Shown: positions 17,655-28,041 of the stretch, piece by piece
Layout of the letters: each line of letters begins with the position of its first letter
How positions within the stretch are numbered: the first letter of the stretch is position 1
Origin: Guptibacillus hwajinpoensis
GTDB taxonomy: Bacteria; Bacillota; Bacilli; Bacillales; Bacillaceae_O
Direction of reading: 5' to 3'
DNA length: 51,622 bases
NCBI GenBank assembly: GCA_016841765.1
Contig: JAENYN010000034.1
Location: 1-51,622, forward strand
Notes under the pieces: generated by a model
Told to the model about the DNA's origin: nothing
What the model saw: only the letters and a program-made list of their open reading frames with translations
Databases searched by the model: none
Program-made: the position numbers and the translations under genes

Positions 17655-19016
17655 TCACTTTTTATTGGTAGTTTGTAATGGCTTCACATATTTTTCGATG
17701 AAGTCGGTTGTTGTGTCTCCGTTTTTGAATGCTTCATGGCCGACTGCCTGGATGAGCAGCGGAATGTTGGTCTTGATCCCTTCGACTTTGTATTCTGAGA
17801 GCGCCTGTTCAAGTTTGCGGATTGCCTCATTCCTGTTTTCCCCAGATACGACAAGCTTGGCAATCATCGGGTCATAAAACGGTGTGACAGTATCCCCTTC
17901 GGAAACAGCCAGTTCATGCCTGATTCTGTCTCCTTCCGGAAGTTCCAGGACAGCGATTTTGCCTGGTGATGGGAAAAACGTTTTTGGATCTTCCGCATAG
18001 ATGCGCGTCTCGATGCTGTGCCCGTTTAATGGGACATCTTCCTGCTTGAAGCTCAGGTTGCTCCCGGCTGCAATTCTGATCTGTTCTTCAACAAGGTCAA
18101 TTCCGGTAATTTCTTCTGTAACCGGATGTTCGACCTGGAGTCTTGTATTCATTTCAAGGAAATAGTAGTTTATATTGTGGTCCACTAAAAACTCAATTGT
18201 TCCTGCGTTTTCATAGCCGATCGATTTTGCTGCTTTGACAGCGGACTCCCCCATTTTTTTGCGGGTTTCTTCATCCAGGAACGGAGAAGGCGCTTCTTCC
18301 ACGACCTTTTGATGGCGCCGCTGGATGGAGCATTCCCTTTCCCATAAATAAACGGTTTCGCCCGTTTTGTCGGCGATCACCTGTATTTCAATGTGGCGCG
18401 GCTGTTCGATCACCTTTTCAATGAACATCGCCCCGTCGCCAAAGAAATCCTGGGCGCGTTTTCGGTTCCCGGCAAACGCTTTTTGCAGTTCATCCGCATC
18501 CTTCGCGATTTGCATGCCGATGCCGCCGCCTCCGGCTGAAGCTTTCAGCATCACCGGAAATCCGATCGATTCTGCGGCAAGGAGTGCTTCATTTTCATCC
18601 TCAAGCGGCTTTGTGACACCCGGTACAACAGGCACACCGGCTGCCTCCATCGTTTTCCGGGCTTCTATTTTGCTTCCCATCAGGGCAATGACATCTGCCG
18701 AAGGGCCGATGAAGGTGATCCCCTCTTCACGGCACCTTCTTGCAAAATTGGCGTTCTCACTAAGGAGCCCGTAACCTGGATGGACCGCATCTGCACCAGC
18801 CTGCTTCGCTGCCTCAATGATCTTGTCGATGTTCAGGTAGCTTTCATTCACCCGCGGTTTCCCGATCAAATAGCTTTCATCAGCCATTTTTACATGAGGG
18901 GCAGCCTTGTCGGCTTCAGAATAAACGGCGACAGTGGGAATCCCCAGTTTCTTGCACGTCCTTATCACACGGCAGGCGATTTCTCCCCGATTGGCAATCA
19001 GTATTTTCGTAAACAA
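17655..19016 (-). CDS. yngH: Biotin carboxylase subunit of methylcrotonyl-CoA carboxylase
   Basis: A 453-residue ATP-grasp enzyme that carboxylates biotin on YngHB. Seen in order: the N-terminal KILIANRGEIACR, the glycine-rich KASAGGGGIGM ATP loop, ERECSIQRRHQKVVEEAPSP, and the EMNTRLQVEHPVTEEITG active-site block. The frame includes an ATG at 19022, but AGGGAGGG touches it directly. The TTG at 19016 has normal spacing and gives MFTK, the expected N-terminus of this family. It follows the synthetase gene by 66 bases. Confidence 0.93.
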   Translation of the reverse strand: MFTKILIANRGEIACRVIRTCKKLGIPTVAVYSEADKAAPHVKMADESYLIGKPRVNESYLNIDKIIEAAKQAGADAVHPGYGLLSENANFARRCREEGITFIGPSADVIALMGSKIEARKTMEAAGVPVVPGVTKPLEDENEALLAAESIGFPVMLKASAGGGGIGMQIAKDADELQKAFAGNRKRAQDFFGDGAMFIEKVIEQPRHIEIQVIADKTGETVYLWERECSIQRRHQKVVEEAPSPFLDEETRKKMGESAVKAAKSIGYENAGTIEFLVDHNINYYFLEMNTRLQVEHPVTEEITGIDLVEEQIRIAAGSNLSFKQEDVPLNGHSIETRIYAEDPKTFFPSPGKIAVLELPEGDRIRHELAVSEGDTVTPFYDPMIAKLVVSGENRNEAIRKLEQALSEYKVEGIKTNIPLLIQAVGHEAFKNGDTTTDFIEKYVKPLQTTNKK

Positions 19017-19082
19017 CTGCATCCCTCCCTGGAATTGGCGCGGACAAAGGGCCCGCGCTTGATTGGATTGTTTTGTTTCACA

Positions 19083-20723
19083 TCATGCTTCTGTCTGGAG
19101 TAATTCCATTGACTGTTCACGCAGCTTGAATTTCTGTATTTTTCCGGAGGCCGTCATCGGATATGAATCGGTGAACTCGATGTAACGCGGAATTTTGTGG
19201 CGGGATATTTTGCCCTGGCAAAATTCACGCATTTCTTCAGTGTCAACGGTTGAACCTTCCTTCAAAATAATCCATGCCATTAGCTCTTCACCGTATTTCT
19301 CATCTGGAACGCCGACGACCTGGACATCGACGACATCCGGATGCTGGTAAAGGAACTCTTCAATTTCACGCGGATAGATATTTTCCCCGCCGCGGATGAT
19401 CATGTCTTTAAGCCGGCCAGTCACTTTGAAATAGCCGTTTTCGTCCATGACAGCAAGATCTCCCGTATGGAGCCAGCCTTCTTCATCAATCGCTTCCCGT
19501 GTTGCATCGGGATTTTTGTAATAGCCCTTCATGACATGGTACCCGCGTGTGCACAGTTCGCCCTGTTCGCCGGGAGGCAATTCCCGGTTTGATCCGGGCT
19601 CCACAATTTTCACTTCAACATCAGGGAGTGCCCTTCCGACTGAAGAGACCCTGAGTTCAATGGGATCATCTGTCCTTGTCTGCGTAATGACCGGTGAGGA
19701 TTCCGTCTGTCCGTAAGCAATGGTGACCTCATCCACTCCCATTTTGCCGACTACATCTTTCATGACTTCAATCGGGCAGTTGGAGCCGGCCATGATGCCG
19801 GTGCGGAGCGATGACAGGTCATAATTGTCAAATTCGGCGTCATTTAGTTCGGCAATGAACATGGTCGGAACGCCATGGACTGCTGTGCACTTTTCCTGTT
19901 CAATTGTCTTCAAAACGGCTTTCGGATTGAATTCCTGGACAGGAACCATTGTGGCCCCAACCGTCACACAGGCAAGCGTCCCCATTACACAGCCGAAGCA
20001 GTGGAAGAACGGAACCGGAATGCACAGCCGGTCTTCATGGGTCATTTCCATGCACTTTGCGACGTTGAACGCATTATTCGTCAGATTGTTATGGGTGAGC
20101 ATAACACCCTTTGGAAAACCGGTGGTGCCGGATGTGTACTGCATGTTAATGACGTCCTCGGGAGAAAGGGTATCCATTCTGGCATCAAGTTCCTCCTCCG
20201 TCACGCCCTCCTTCATGCCGACGACATCTGACCATGTGTAAGTGCCCGGATACCGCTTATCACTCAGGACAATGACATTTTTCAATTTAGGCAGCCGTTT
20301 TGACTGAAGATTGCCCGGCTCGCAATCATTGAGCTCCGGACATAGTTCAAACAGTGTATTGATATAAGAATGGTCCTTGAATTGTTCCATCAGGATCAGT
20401 GTTGTCGAATCAGATTGTTTCAACAGGTACTCAAGCTCAGCTGCCCGGTAGCTCGTATTGACGGTTACGAGCACGGCCCCCATTTTGCCGGTTGCAAACT
20501 GGGCGGTGACCCATTCCGGAGTGTTGGTGGACCATACGGCAACATGCTCTCCGGCATCGATGCCAAGCTTCATGAAGCCCCTGGCGGCTTCCCGGCACAG
20601 CCGGTCAAACTCCTTATAGGTATACCGGAAATCTCGGTCGGCGTACACGACAGCTTCACGATCAGGATACTTGGCAGCAGTCTCTTCCAACAGTTTTCCT
20701 ACAGGCAATTGAATAGCAGCCAT
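19083..20723 (-). CDS. yngI: AMP-dependent acyl-CoA synthetase of the leucine operon
   Basis: A 546-residue ANL-family ligase closely resembling YngI. The adenylation motif is MQYTSGTTGFPKGVMLTH, followed by the YGQTE motif, the TGDLAVMDENGYFKVTGRLKD hinge (shown in parts) and the C-terminal lysine in SGKIQKFKLRE. It probably activates isovalerate or a related branched acid. ATG 20723 has AAGGAGG at good spacing. It lies between yngJ and yngH in the operon, 18 bases from yngJ. Confidence 0.92.
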   Translation of the reverse strand: MAAIQLPVGKLLEETAAKYPDREAVVYADRDFRYTYKEFDRLCREAARGFMKLGIDAGEHVAVWSTNTPEWVTAQFATGKMGAVLVTVNTSYRAAELEYLLKQSDSTTLILMEQFKDHSYINTLFELCPELNDCEPGNLQSKRLPKLKNVIVLSDKRYPGTYTWSDVVGMKEGVTEEELDARMDTLSPEDVINMQYTSGTTGFPKGVMLTHNNLTNNAFNVAKCMEMTHEDRLCIPVPFFHCFGCVMGTLACVTVGATMVPVQEFNPKAVLKTIEQEKCTAVHGVPTMFIAELNDAEFDNYDLSSLRTGIMAGSNCPIEVMKDVVGKMGVDEVTIAYGQTESSPVITQTRTDDPIELRVSSVGRALPDVEVKIVEPGSNRELPPGEQGELCTRGYHVMKGYYKNPDATREAIDEEGWLHTGDLAVMDENGYFKVTGRLKDMIIRGGENIYPREIEEFLYQHPDVVDVQVVGVPDEKYGEELMAWIILKEGSTVDTEEMREFCQGKISRHKIPRYIEFTDSYPMTASGKIQKFKLREQSMELLQTEA

Positions 20724-20741
20724 TGGATACCTCCTTGATTT

Positions 20742-21884
20742 TTAAAGGCCGATCTGGCGGGAAATGACTAAACGCTGAATCTCTGACGTTCCTTCACCGA
20801 TTTCCATAAGCTTTATGTCACGCAAATGCCGCTCCACTTCGTATTCACGCATATACCCGTAACCACCATGAATCTGGATGGCCTGGTTGCATGTGCGGAA
20901 TCCCATTTCAGAGGCAAACAGCTTTGCGAAAGCAGATTCTTTTGCGAACGGTTTGTTGTTGTCTTTCAGCCATGCGGCTTTGTATACCATATTGCGGGCA
21001 AGTTCGATTTCCATCGCCATATCCGCGAGTTTGAACTGGATGGCCTGGAACTTGGAGATCGACTGCCCAAATTGGGTGCGTTCCTTTGAGTAGGCAAGCG
21101 CTTTTTCGTAAGCAGCCTGGGCAATGCCTACCGCCAGGGCCGCTATTGATATTCTGCCGCCGTCAAGGGTATAGAGAAATTGCTTGAATCCTTTTTGCGG
21201 ATCGCCAAGCAGGTTCTCTTTCGGGACACGGACATCTTCAAGGACGAGTTCGGACGTGTTCGAGCCGCGAACACCCATCTTTTCATAGTTGCTGTTGATC
21301 GTGAAGCCTTTTGAGTCCGTCGGAACGATGATAGCCGAGATGATATTTTTGCCGCGGTCATCCTTTCCGGTGACCGCCGTGACGGTGACTGTGCGGGCAA
21401 ACCCTGCATTCGTGATCCAGTTTTTGGAGCCATTGATCACGTATTCATCACCGTCAAGCTCGGCTCTTGACTGGGTGCCGCCGGCATCAGACCCGGCGTT
21501 CGGCTCAGTCAGCCCGAAGGAGGCGAGTGTTTCACCTTTGGCCAGCGGCACAAGATATTTTTGCTTCTGTTCTTCTGTACCGAAATAATAAATTGGGCTT
21601 GAACCGAGCGAAACCGCTGCGGCGTAACTCAATCCCGTACCGCCGCATGCTTTGCCGATTTCTTCAACGGCGATCGCGTAGGAAACGGTATCGCCGCCGG
21701 AACCGCCGTATTTTTCCGGAAACGGGATGCCGAGCAGCCCTAGTTCCCCCATCTTTTTGAAGGTATCGATTGGAAATTCAGAAGTCCTGTCGACATGGTC
21801 GGCTTTCGGGCGCACTTCTTTTTCCGCAAAGGCGCTGACCATTTCCTTGATCATTTGCTGTTCTTTTGTCAATTCGTAATTCAT
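20742..21884 (-). CDS. yngJ: Isovaleryl-CoA dehydrogenase-type acyl-CoA dehydrogenase
   Basis: A 380-residue FAD enzyme that oxidises isovaleryl-CoA to methylcrotonyl-CoA and passes electrons to ETF. Seen are LTEPNAGSDAGG and WITNAGFA flavin-binding segments, the RTQFGQSISKFQAIQFKLADM helix (in part) and the QIHGGYGYMREY C-terminal block. The frame reaches 21986, but the ATG at 21884 with GAGGGGG just upstream fits the family length. A palindromic TetR operator lies 47-66 bases upstream of this start. Confidence 0.93.
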   Translation of the reverse strand: MNYELTKEQQMIKEMVSAFAEKEVRPKADHVDRTSEFPIDTFKKMGELGLLGIPFPEKYGGSGGDTVSYAIAVEEIGKACGGTGLSYAAAVSLGSSPIYYFGTEEQKQKYLVPLAKGETLASFGLTEPNAGSDAGGTQSRAELDGDEYVINGSKNWITNAGFARTVTVTAVTGKDDRGKNIISAIIVPTDSKGFTINSNYEKMGVRGSNTSELVLEDVRVPKENLLGDPQKGFKQFLYTLDGGRISIAALAVGIAQAAYEKALAYSKERTQFGQSISKFQAIQFKLADMAMEIELARNMVYKAAWLKDNNKPFAKESAFAKLFASEMGFRTCNQAIQIHGGYGYMREYEVERHLRDIKLMEIGEGTSEIQRLVISRQIGL

Positions 21885-21930
21885 GCTTCTCCCCCTCAAA
21901 TACTTGCATATGAATGATGGACAAACGGAG

Positions 21931-21950
21931 CAGACCGACCGGTTGGTCTG
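21931..21950. promoter_or_regulatory. TetR-family operator in front of yngJ
   Basis: CAGACCGACCGGTTGGTCTG is a 20-bp palindrome with one symmetric mismatch pair. It lies between the TetR gene and yngJ. The shape (GACCGACCGGTTGGTC core) is typical of TetR repressors that control acyl-CoA pathways. It is the likely binding site of the product of the gene at 21996-22625. Confidence 0.8.
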
Positions 21951-21995
21951 TACAGGGCCAAAAAAAAGGATATGTAAGCGCTTCATCCATTTGTC

Positions 21996-22625
21996 TTAAA
22001 AAAACTGCGTCTCGCGCAGAAAAAAGGGCGCATATGCATCTTTTTGCTTTGCTTCATCGACCAGTACGGCATGCAAGATGAAATCTGTGAAAATATCAGC
22101 GATCTCGTCGATCGATTTGCTTCCGTTTTTCTGATACCACATATAAGTCCAGTTGACAATTCCGAGAATGGACATTCCGGCGATTTCAACCGGCAGCTCG
22201 GACCGGAACTCCCCTGCTTGTATGCCTTCTTCCAAAACACGGAAGATTTCTTGCTTGAATTGATCTCGTTTTTCCTTGATTTTCTCGTAGTAGTCGGGTT
22301 TCAGGTAAACACTTTCCCGGTAAAATACAGTGATGTGAGATTTGTAAAGGTCAAAAACTTTTACGAAGGATCTTATGATAGCTTGCAGCTTTTCTGCTGG
22401 TGCGGTGTAGGCTTTTTGGGCTTCGGTCGCTTTTACTAACACGTATGAGATGAAGGTATCATGAATGACATAAAGAAGTTCATCCTTTGACTTGAAATGG
22501 TGATAAAACCCCCCTTTACTTGTTCCGCTTTCTTCCACGATCTGTTTGACCGTGACGCCGTGAAAGCCGTGGGTTTCAAAAAGCTTGAGTGACGTATTGA
22601 TGATGTTATCCTTTAATTCTCTCAT
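21996..22625 (-). CDS. TetR/AcrR-family transcriptional regulator of the leucine operon
   Basis: A 209-residue regulator. Residues 1-47 form the TetR helix-turn-helix (GVTVKQIVEESGTSKGGFYH), and the rest is a helical ligand-binding domain ending in a divergent tail. It lies directly upstream of yngJ on the same strand, and the palindromic operator sits between them. It probably represses the operon until an acyl-CoA intermediate binds. ATG 22625 follows GGGAGA. A 112-base gap with the operator before yngJ suggests a second promoter there. Confidence 0.9.
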   Translation of the reverse strand: MRELKDNIINTSLKLFETHGFHGVTVKQIVEESGTSKGGFYHHFKSKDELLYVIHDTFISYVLVKATEAQKAYTAPAEKLQAIIRSFVKVFDLYKSHITVFYRESVYLKPDYYEKIKEKRDQFKQEIFRVLEEGIQAGEFRSELPVEIAGMSILGIVNWTYMWYQKNGSKSIDEIADIFTDFILHAVLVDEAKQKDAYAPFFLRETQFF

Positions 22626-22738
22626 GCAGCATCTCCCTGTTTAATAAGCTAACACGAATATTCTGAATCTTCAAGATTAAAGTTTCACGTTTTGTTCATA
22701 ATTTCATGATCAAAATCGTTAATAGTTATATAACTATA

Positions 22739-22771
22739 ACAAAAAGCACCGAGTCAACGGTGCTTTTGTTG
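22739..22771 (-). terminator. Terminator after parC (bidirectional)
   Basis: ACAAAAAGCACCG and CGGTGCTTTTGT form a long hairpin with a 6-base loop. T-runs follow on both strands. It lies about 80 bases past the parC stop codon and between parC and the TetR gene. Confidence 0.85.
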
Positions 22772-22851
22772 TGGTAAAGAAATTGATTGCGTGGCTAAAA
22801 CCAAAAGGGAGTCATCCAGCTCCAGGCACAGCGGCAAGCGGGTGCCCTTCC

Positions 22852-25296
22852 TTAGTTTGTTGGTTCTTCAACATCAGGAGCGGTTTCTTTCCAGGTCATG
22901 CTGACGAAACCGGATTTGTCTGTATCGATTATGAACGATCCGTTGCTGTAGCGGTCATTGAGCCGCAAGCTTTTCGGATCGACCGCTTGCACTTCCTCTT
23001 TTTCCGTTTTCAAATAGACGGTATCTCCCGGTGCAACGACTTCAACGCTGATGATACGGTGCGGGTTCTTCTTCAATTCCCTCAGCATGACGACGCCGCG
23101 TTTAGCCCTTGAGGTCTTTTCGAACTCTTTCATCGGCATCCTTTTCATTGCGCCGCGGTGGGTGGTTAGGACAAGCTGAGAATCGCTGCCTGAATCAAGC
23201 GTCCTTGCGCTGACTACGATATCATCGTCTTTCAGGTTGATGCCTTTGACGCCGGCCGCCCTGACACCGATGACACTGATCTCCTCTTCATTGAACCACA
23301 GTCCATATCCGTTGCGGGTGGCAAGAAACAGATCATGGCTTCCATCGGTCAGATGGACATCGATGCATTCGTCATCGTTTTTCAAGTTGATGGCCATGAG
23401 CGGCTTTGAATACCGCTGAGCTTTATATTGGGAGAGCACTGACTTTTTGACCATCCCGTGCTTGGTGGCGAAAACAAGATACTGGTCCTCGGCAAATTCC
23501 TTCACCGGTATGGCATTGATCAAGTATTCTTCTTTATCGACCGGCAATAAGCTGGCAATGTGCTGCCCGAGATCTTTCCAGCGGATATCAGGCAATTGAT
23601 GGACCGGCAAGTACAGATAGTTCCCCTTGTTGGTGAACAATAGCAGCGTGTCGGTTGTATTCATTTCAAAATTGCCGATCAGATGGTCCGTTTCTTTCAT
23701 GCCGAAGTCCTGTCCGTTTGACGCGGAATATGACCTGAGGCTTGTCCTTTTCACGTACCCGTCATCCGTGACCGTGACCATGACATCTTCTGACGGTACG
23801 AGGACTTCAAGGTCGATTTTGATCTCTTCAATTTCATCTTCAATGCCTGTCAAACGTTTATCAGAATAATTTTTTTTGATTCGTTTTAATTCTTTTTTAA
23901 TGACATTCAGCAAATTTTTCTCGCTTGCCAGAATGGCTTCCAGTTCAGCGATCTTTTTATCCAGATCCTCTGCTTCTTTTTGGAGGGCCGTGATGTCTGT
24001 GTTGGTCAGGCGGTACAGCTGCAGTGACACAATCGCTTCAGCCTGCGGTTCAGTGAACGCGTATTCTTTGATCAGGTTATCCTTGGCATCACGCTTATCC
24101 TTGGAGGCCCTGATTGTCGCAATCACTTGATCCAGGATAGAAAGGGCCTTCATGAGGCCTTCGACGACATGCTGGCGGTCCCTGGCCTTTTCCAGCTCAT
24201 ACCGGGAGCGGTTGGTGACAACTTCCCTCTGATGGTCGATATACGCCTGGATGATGCCTTTCAGGCCGAGGAGCTTCGGCGTTTTATGATGGATCGCAAC
24301 CATGTTGAAGTTATAGGATATTTGCAGATCGGTATGTTTGTATAAATAATTGAGGACGCCGTTGCCGTCTGTTTCCTTTTTCAGCTCGATGACGATCCGT
24401 AAGCCTGTCCGATCGGTTTCATCCCTGACTTCGGCGATGCCCTCCACTTTTTTGTCGAAGCGAATTTCATCCATCCGCTTTACGAGATTCGCTTTGTTAA
24501 TGTCATAAGGGATTTCAGTGATGACGATTTGCTCTTTGCCGCCCCTGATTTTTTCAATCTCGGCACGGCCGCGGACAACGATGCGGCCTTTTCCGGTTTC
24601 ATAGGCTTTTTTGATGCCGTCAACCCCCTGGATGATGCCGCCTGTCGGAAAGTCAGGGCCCTTTAGGACAGTCATCAGGTCGTCAACGGTGCAGTCAGGC
24701 TTATCGATCTGCATGGTGACGGCGTCAACTACTTCACCGAGCTGGTGGGGCGGCATTTCGGTTGCATAACCGGCTGAGATTCCTGTCGATCCATTAACGA
24801 GCAAATTCGGGAACATGGCCGGCAGGACAATTGGCTCCTCCATCGTATCATCGAAGTTGAGAGCAAATTCAACTGTATTTTTGTCGATATCCATCAACAG
24901 CTCGGAAGCGATTGCGGAAAGGCGTGCTTCCGTATAACGCATCGCCGCCGGCGGGTCGCCATCCACACTTCCGTTGTTGCCGTGCATTTCAATCAGGAAA
25001 TTCCGGACTTTCCATCCCTGGCTCATCCGCACCATCGCTTCATATACGGAGGAATCGCCATGAGGATGATAATTGCCGATGACATTACCGACTGTTTTTG
25101 CAGATTTCCGGAAGGCTTTGTCCGCTGTATTCCCCTCCTTATACATTGCGTACAGGATACGGCGCTGCACCGGCTTCAAACCGTCTCTTGCATCGGGAAG
25201 GGCCCGTTCCTGGATGATATATTTGCTGTAGCGGCCAAACCGGTCGCCGAGCACTTCTTCAAGCGGTAAATCCAAGATTTTCTCTAATTCTGCCAT
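22852..25296 (-). CDS. parC: DNA topoisomerase IV subunit A
   Basis: An 814-residue type IIA topoisomerase subunit that cuts and rejoins DNA when daughter chromosomes are decatenated. The catalytic tyrosine is Y121 in [10 protein letters not shown]. The quinolone-resistance region [13 protein letters not shown] carries the sensitive-type serine (S82) and glutamate (E86). The C-terminal half has the GyrA-like beta-pinwheel repeats. The frame extends to 25311, but ATG 25296 with GGAGG upstream gives [15 protein letters not shown]. It is 27 bases after parE. Confidence 0.97.
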   Translation of the reverse strand: MAELEKILDLPLEEVLGDRFGRYSKYIIQERALPDARDGLKPVQRRILYAMYKEGNTADKAFRKSAKTVGNVIGNYHPHGDSSVYEAMVRMSQGWKVRNFLIEMHGNNGSVDGDPPAAMRYTEARLSAIASELLMDIDKNTVEFALNFDDTMEEPIVLPAMFPNLLVNGSTGISAGYATEMPPHQLGEVVDAVTMQIDKPDCTVDDLMTVLKGPDFPTGGIIQGVDGIKKAYETGKGRIVVRGRAEIEKIRGGKEQIVITEIPYDINKANLVKRMDEIRFDKKVEGIAEVRDETDRTGLRIVIELKKETDGNGVLNYLYKHTDLQISYNFNMVAIHHKTPKLLGLKGIIQAYIDHQREVVTNRSRYELEKARDRQHVVEGLMKALSILDQVIATIRASKDKRDAKDNLIKEYAFTEPQAEAIVSLQLYRLTNTDITALQKEAEDLDKKIAELEAILASEKNLLNVIKKELKRIKKNYSDKRLTGIEDEIEEIKIDLEVLVPSEDVMVTVTDDGYVKRTSLRSYSASNGQDFGMKETDHLIGNFEMNTTDTLLLFTNKGNYLYLPVHQLPDIRWKDLGQHIASLLPVDKEEYLINAIPVKEFAEDQYLVFATKHGMVKKSVLSQYKAQRYSKPLMAINLKNDDECIDVHLTDGSHDLFLATRNGYGLWFNEEEISVIGVRAAGVKGINLKDDDIVVSARTLDSGSDSQLVLTTHRGAMKRMPMKEFEKTSRAKRGVVMLRELKKNPHRIISVEVVAPGDTVYLKTEKEEVQAVDPKSLRLNDRYSNGSFIIDTDKSGFVSMTWKETAPDVEEPTN

Positions 25297-25323
25297 ACTA
25301 GAAACCTCCAACCTTCATTGCCG

Positions 25324-27288
25324 TTACACTTGTTCTCCGAGAGTAAGATTATCATTTTCAAGAATATTTGTATCCTCATTCAAGCCGAATTCCACATGGG
25401 TTTCAATCCATTTCCGGCGCGGTTCCACTTTATCGCCCATAAGGGTGGTGACCCGTTTTTCAGCGCTCGCGCTGTCCTCCACTTTCACCCTGATCAACGT
25501 CCGGGTTTCCGGATTCATCGTCGTTTCCCACAATTGATCGGCGTTCATTTCGCCAAGACCTTTATACCGCTGGATGGCATATCCGCGCCCGACTTTGCTG
25601 GTGACTTTCTTCAGTTCATCATCATCCCATGCGTATTCAACCACTTCTTTTTTACCTTTGCCTTTGCTCACTTTGTAAAGCGGCGGCAGGGCGATATATA
25701 TTTTGCCGGCTTCGATCAGCGGGCGCATATAGCGGTAAAAGAACGTGAGCAGCAGTACCTGGATATGGGCTCCGTCCGTATCCGCATCGGTCATGATGAC
25801 GATTTTGTCGTAGTTGCTGTCATCAAGAAGGAATTCAGGTCCTACTCCCGCACCGATTGTGTTGATGATTGTGCTGATTTCTTCATTTTTGAAAATATCC
25901 TGGAGCTTGGCTTTTTCCGTGTTGATCACTTTGCCTCTGAGCGGCAGGACCGCCTGGAATTTGCGGTCGCGGCCCTGCTTTGCAGAACCGCCGGCGGAGT
26001 CGCCCTCAACAAGATATAATTCATTTTTTTGCGGGTTTTTGGACTGAGCGGGTGTAAGCTTTCCGCTCAGGATGGCATCTCTTTTCCGCTTCTTTTTCCC
26101 GTTGCGTGCATCTTCCCTTGCTTTCCGGGCCGCTTCCCGGGCCTGGGATGCCTTCACCGCTTTTTTGATCAACAGTGAACTGATATCAGGGTTCTCTTCC
26201 AGGAAGTAAGAAAGCTTTTCACTGACGACTGCGTCCACAGCCGATCTCGCTTCACTGGTGCCGAGCTTTCCTTTTGTTTGTCCTTCGAATTGAAGCTTCT
26301 CCTCCGGGACTCGGACAGACACAATAGCGGTGAGGCCTTCACGAATATCGGAACCTTCAAGGTTTTTTTCCTTTTCCTTCAGGAGCCCCACTTTGCGCGC
26401 ATATTCATTGCAGGCTCGGGTCATTGCCGTCTTTGCCCCCGATTCGTGGGTGCCGCCGTCCTTTGTCCTGACATTGTTGACAAAAGACAGCATATTTTCC
26501 GAAAAGCCGTCGTTAAATTGGAAGGAATACTCTACTTCAATGCTGTTTTGGATCCCTTCCATAAACGCGACCTCGTGCAGCGTGTCTTTTTCTTCATTCA
26601 AGTATTCCACAAAGGCTTCGATTCCAGATTCATAGTGATACACATCATGAAAGTCATGCCGCAAATCGTGAAGTTCTATTTTTAAGCCCTTTAACAAAAA
26701 CGCGGATTCCCGCAGGCGTTCGGATAAGGTATCAAAGTTATACGTAAGTGTGCTGAAAATGGATGGGTCAGGTTTGAAATGGACAGTTGTCCCGGTTTTT
26801 TTTGTTGTCCCTTTTTTGGTGAGGGACGTGGCCGGCTTTCCGCCGTGTTCAAACCGCTGTTCATAAACCTGTCCGTCACGGCAAATGGTGACGACAAGCC
26901 ATTCAGACAGCGCGTTTACAACAGAAGCACCGACACCGTGCAGCCCGCCGCTTGTCTTGTAACCGCCCTGACCGAATTTGCCGCCCGCATGCAGCACCGT
27001 CAAAATGATTTCAGGGGTCGGACGGCCCAGTTTGTGCATTCCGGTCGGCATCCCGCGTCCGTCATCCTGGACACTAATGCTGTTATCCTTATGAATGGTC
27101 ACGATGATTTTGTTGCCATATCCGGCAAGCGCCTCATCGACAGCATTGTCGACGATTTCATATACGAGATGGTGCAGACCGCGGCTGTCTGTGCTTCCAA
27201 TGTACATGCCGGGCCTTTTGCGGACAGCCTCAAGCCCTTCGAGCACCTGTATTGCATCTTCATTATAGTTAAACTGTTGTTTCGCCAA
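25324..27288 (-). CDS. parE: DNA topoisomerase IV subunit B
   Basis: A 654-residue GHKL ATPase subunit. Seen are the ATP-binding YEIVDNAVDEAL and DDGRGMP motifs, KTSGGLHGVGASVVNALS, and the Toprim signatures LVEGDSAGGSAKQGRDR and MTDADTDGAHI. The length is typical of ParE rather than GyrB, and the partner parC follows. The start is TTG 27288 with AAAGGAG about ten bases upstream. A possible -10 (TATGAT, 27334-27339) lies upstream and a terminator separates it from yneT, so parE-parC is its own transcription unit. Confidence 0.97.
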   Translation of the reverse strand: MAKQQFNYNEDAIQVLEGLEAVRKRPGMYIGSTDSRGLHHLVYEIVDNAVDEALAGYGNKIIVTIHKDNSISVQDDGRGMPTGMHKLGRPTPEIILTVLHAGGKFGQGGYKTSGGLHGVGASVVNALSEWLVVTICRDGQVYEQRFEHGGKPATSLTKKGTTKKTGTTVHFKPDPSIFSTLTYNFDTLSERLRESAFLLKGLKIELHDLRHDFHDVYHYESGIEAFVEYLNEEKDTLHEVAFMEGIQNSIEVEYSFQFNDGFSENMLSFVNNVRTKDGGTHESGAKTAMTRACNEYARKVGLLKEKEKNLEGSDIREGLTAIVSVRVPEEKLQFEGQTKGKLGTSEARSAVDAVVSEKLSYFLEENPDISSLLIKKAVKASQAREAARKAREDARNGKKKRKRDAILSGKLTPAQSKNPQKNELYLVEGDSAGGSAKQGRDRKFQAVLPLRGKVINTEKAKLQDIFKNEEISTIINTIGAGVGPEFLLDDSNYDKIVIMTDADTDGAHIQVLLLTFFYRYMRPLIEAGKIYIALPPLYKVSKGKGKKEVVEYAWDDDELKKVTSKVGRGYAIQRYKGLGEMNADQLWETTMNPETRTLIRVKVEDSASAEKRVTTLMGDKVEPRRKWIETHVEFGLNEDTNILENDNLTLGEQV

Positions 27289-27490
27289 TGGCTTATACTC
27301 CTTTCAACTGCCAGCTTCCTATGGAATGACTCTATCATACCATGCGGGAACACACGTTTCTATTCAGGTGTGTGCAATCGCATGCAAATGCTGTTACACC
27401 TGCTCTATCAATGGTGTAAGAAGTAGTGTCTAGCTCTTATTGTATCTTTTCCTGGGAATTTCGCAAATGGAGATTTTATTAAACTGCATG

Positions 27491-27519
27491 AAAAAGCCCC
27501 CGCTAAGCAGCAGGGGGTC
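27491..27519 (-). terminator. Terminator of yneT
   Basis: On the minus strand ACCCCCTGC pairs with GCGGGGGCT around a short loop and is followed by TTTTTC. It lies about 25 bases after the yneT stop codon. Confidence 0.8.
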
Positions 27520-27543
27520 AAACCAAATCACCATGATTTCTTG

Positions 27544-27957
27544 TCATTTTGTCATCGCATGTTCGACTTTGATGCATCGGTCCATGATGACGGTGATGCC
27601 GTGCGATTTTAAAAATTCATACGCCTCATCGTTATAAACGCCGAGCTGCGCCCAGAAAACATCCGCGCCAATTTCAGCCGTCTGTTTCGCCAATTCAGGC
27701 AAATACTCAGAACGCCTGAACACATTTACAATATCCACATGGCCTTCAATTTCCGATAAAGAGGGAACTGCCTTTATCCCAAAGACGCTGTCTACATTCG
27801 GATTGACAGGGATAATTTCATATCCCGCTTCTTTCATTGCCTCAGACACGGAATGGGAGGTCCGCATCGGGTTATCTGAAAGGCCGACAACAGCAATCCG
27901 TTTTTTCGTTTTTAAAATTTCAGCGATCTCATCGCGGGTCGGATTTTCAAAGCTCAT
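27544..27957 (-). CDS. yneT: CoA-binding protein, YneT/YccU family
   Basis: A 137-residue single Rossmann-like CoA-binding domain. The IAVVGLSDNPMRTSHSV loop and the IIPVNPNVDSVFG strand are characteristic, as is WAQLGVYNDEA. The molecular role is not established. The neighbourhood plsY, yneT, parE, parC matches B. subtilis, with the opuF pair inserted between plsY and yneT here. ATG 27957 follows AAAGGGG. Confidence 0.92.
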   Translation of the reverse strand: MSFENPTRDEIAEILKTKKRIAVVGLSDNPMRTSHSVSEAMKEAGYEIIPVNPNVDSVFGIKAVPSLSEIEGHVDIVNVFRRSEYLPELAKQTAEIGADVFWAQLGVYNDEAYEFLKSHGITVIMDRCIKVEHAMTK

Positions 27958-28041
27958 AATCGTACCCCTTTCTTTGTTGGTTACTTCAAAAGGCCGGTTT
28001 CCGTCAAAAATTCGCGGGCCACTTCTTCAGCCGGCTTATCT

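Noticed and set aside
21885-21995. Sigma-E promoter in front of yngJ
   Set aside because: No convincing pair of sigma-E -35 and -10 motifs at correct spacing was seen. Only the TetR operator is clear.
15150-22439. Many open frames of 60-160 codons on the plus strand opposite the leucine operon
   Set aside because: They mirror the codon pattern of the real minus-strand genes, have no ribosome binding sites and encode Ser/Arg-rich shadow proteins.
25318-27426. Plus-strand frames of up to 233 codons opposite parE
   Set aside because: They are antisense shadows of a strongly conserved gene. They have no promoter or ribosome binding site, and the composition is typical of shadow frames.
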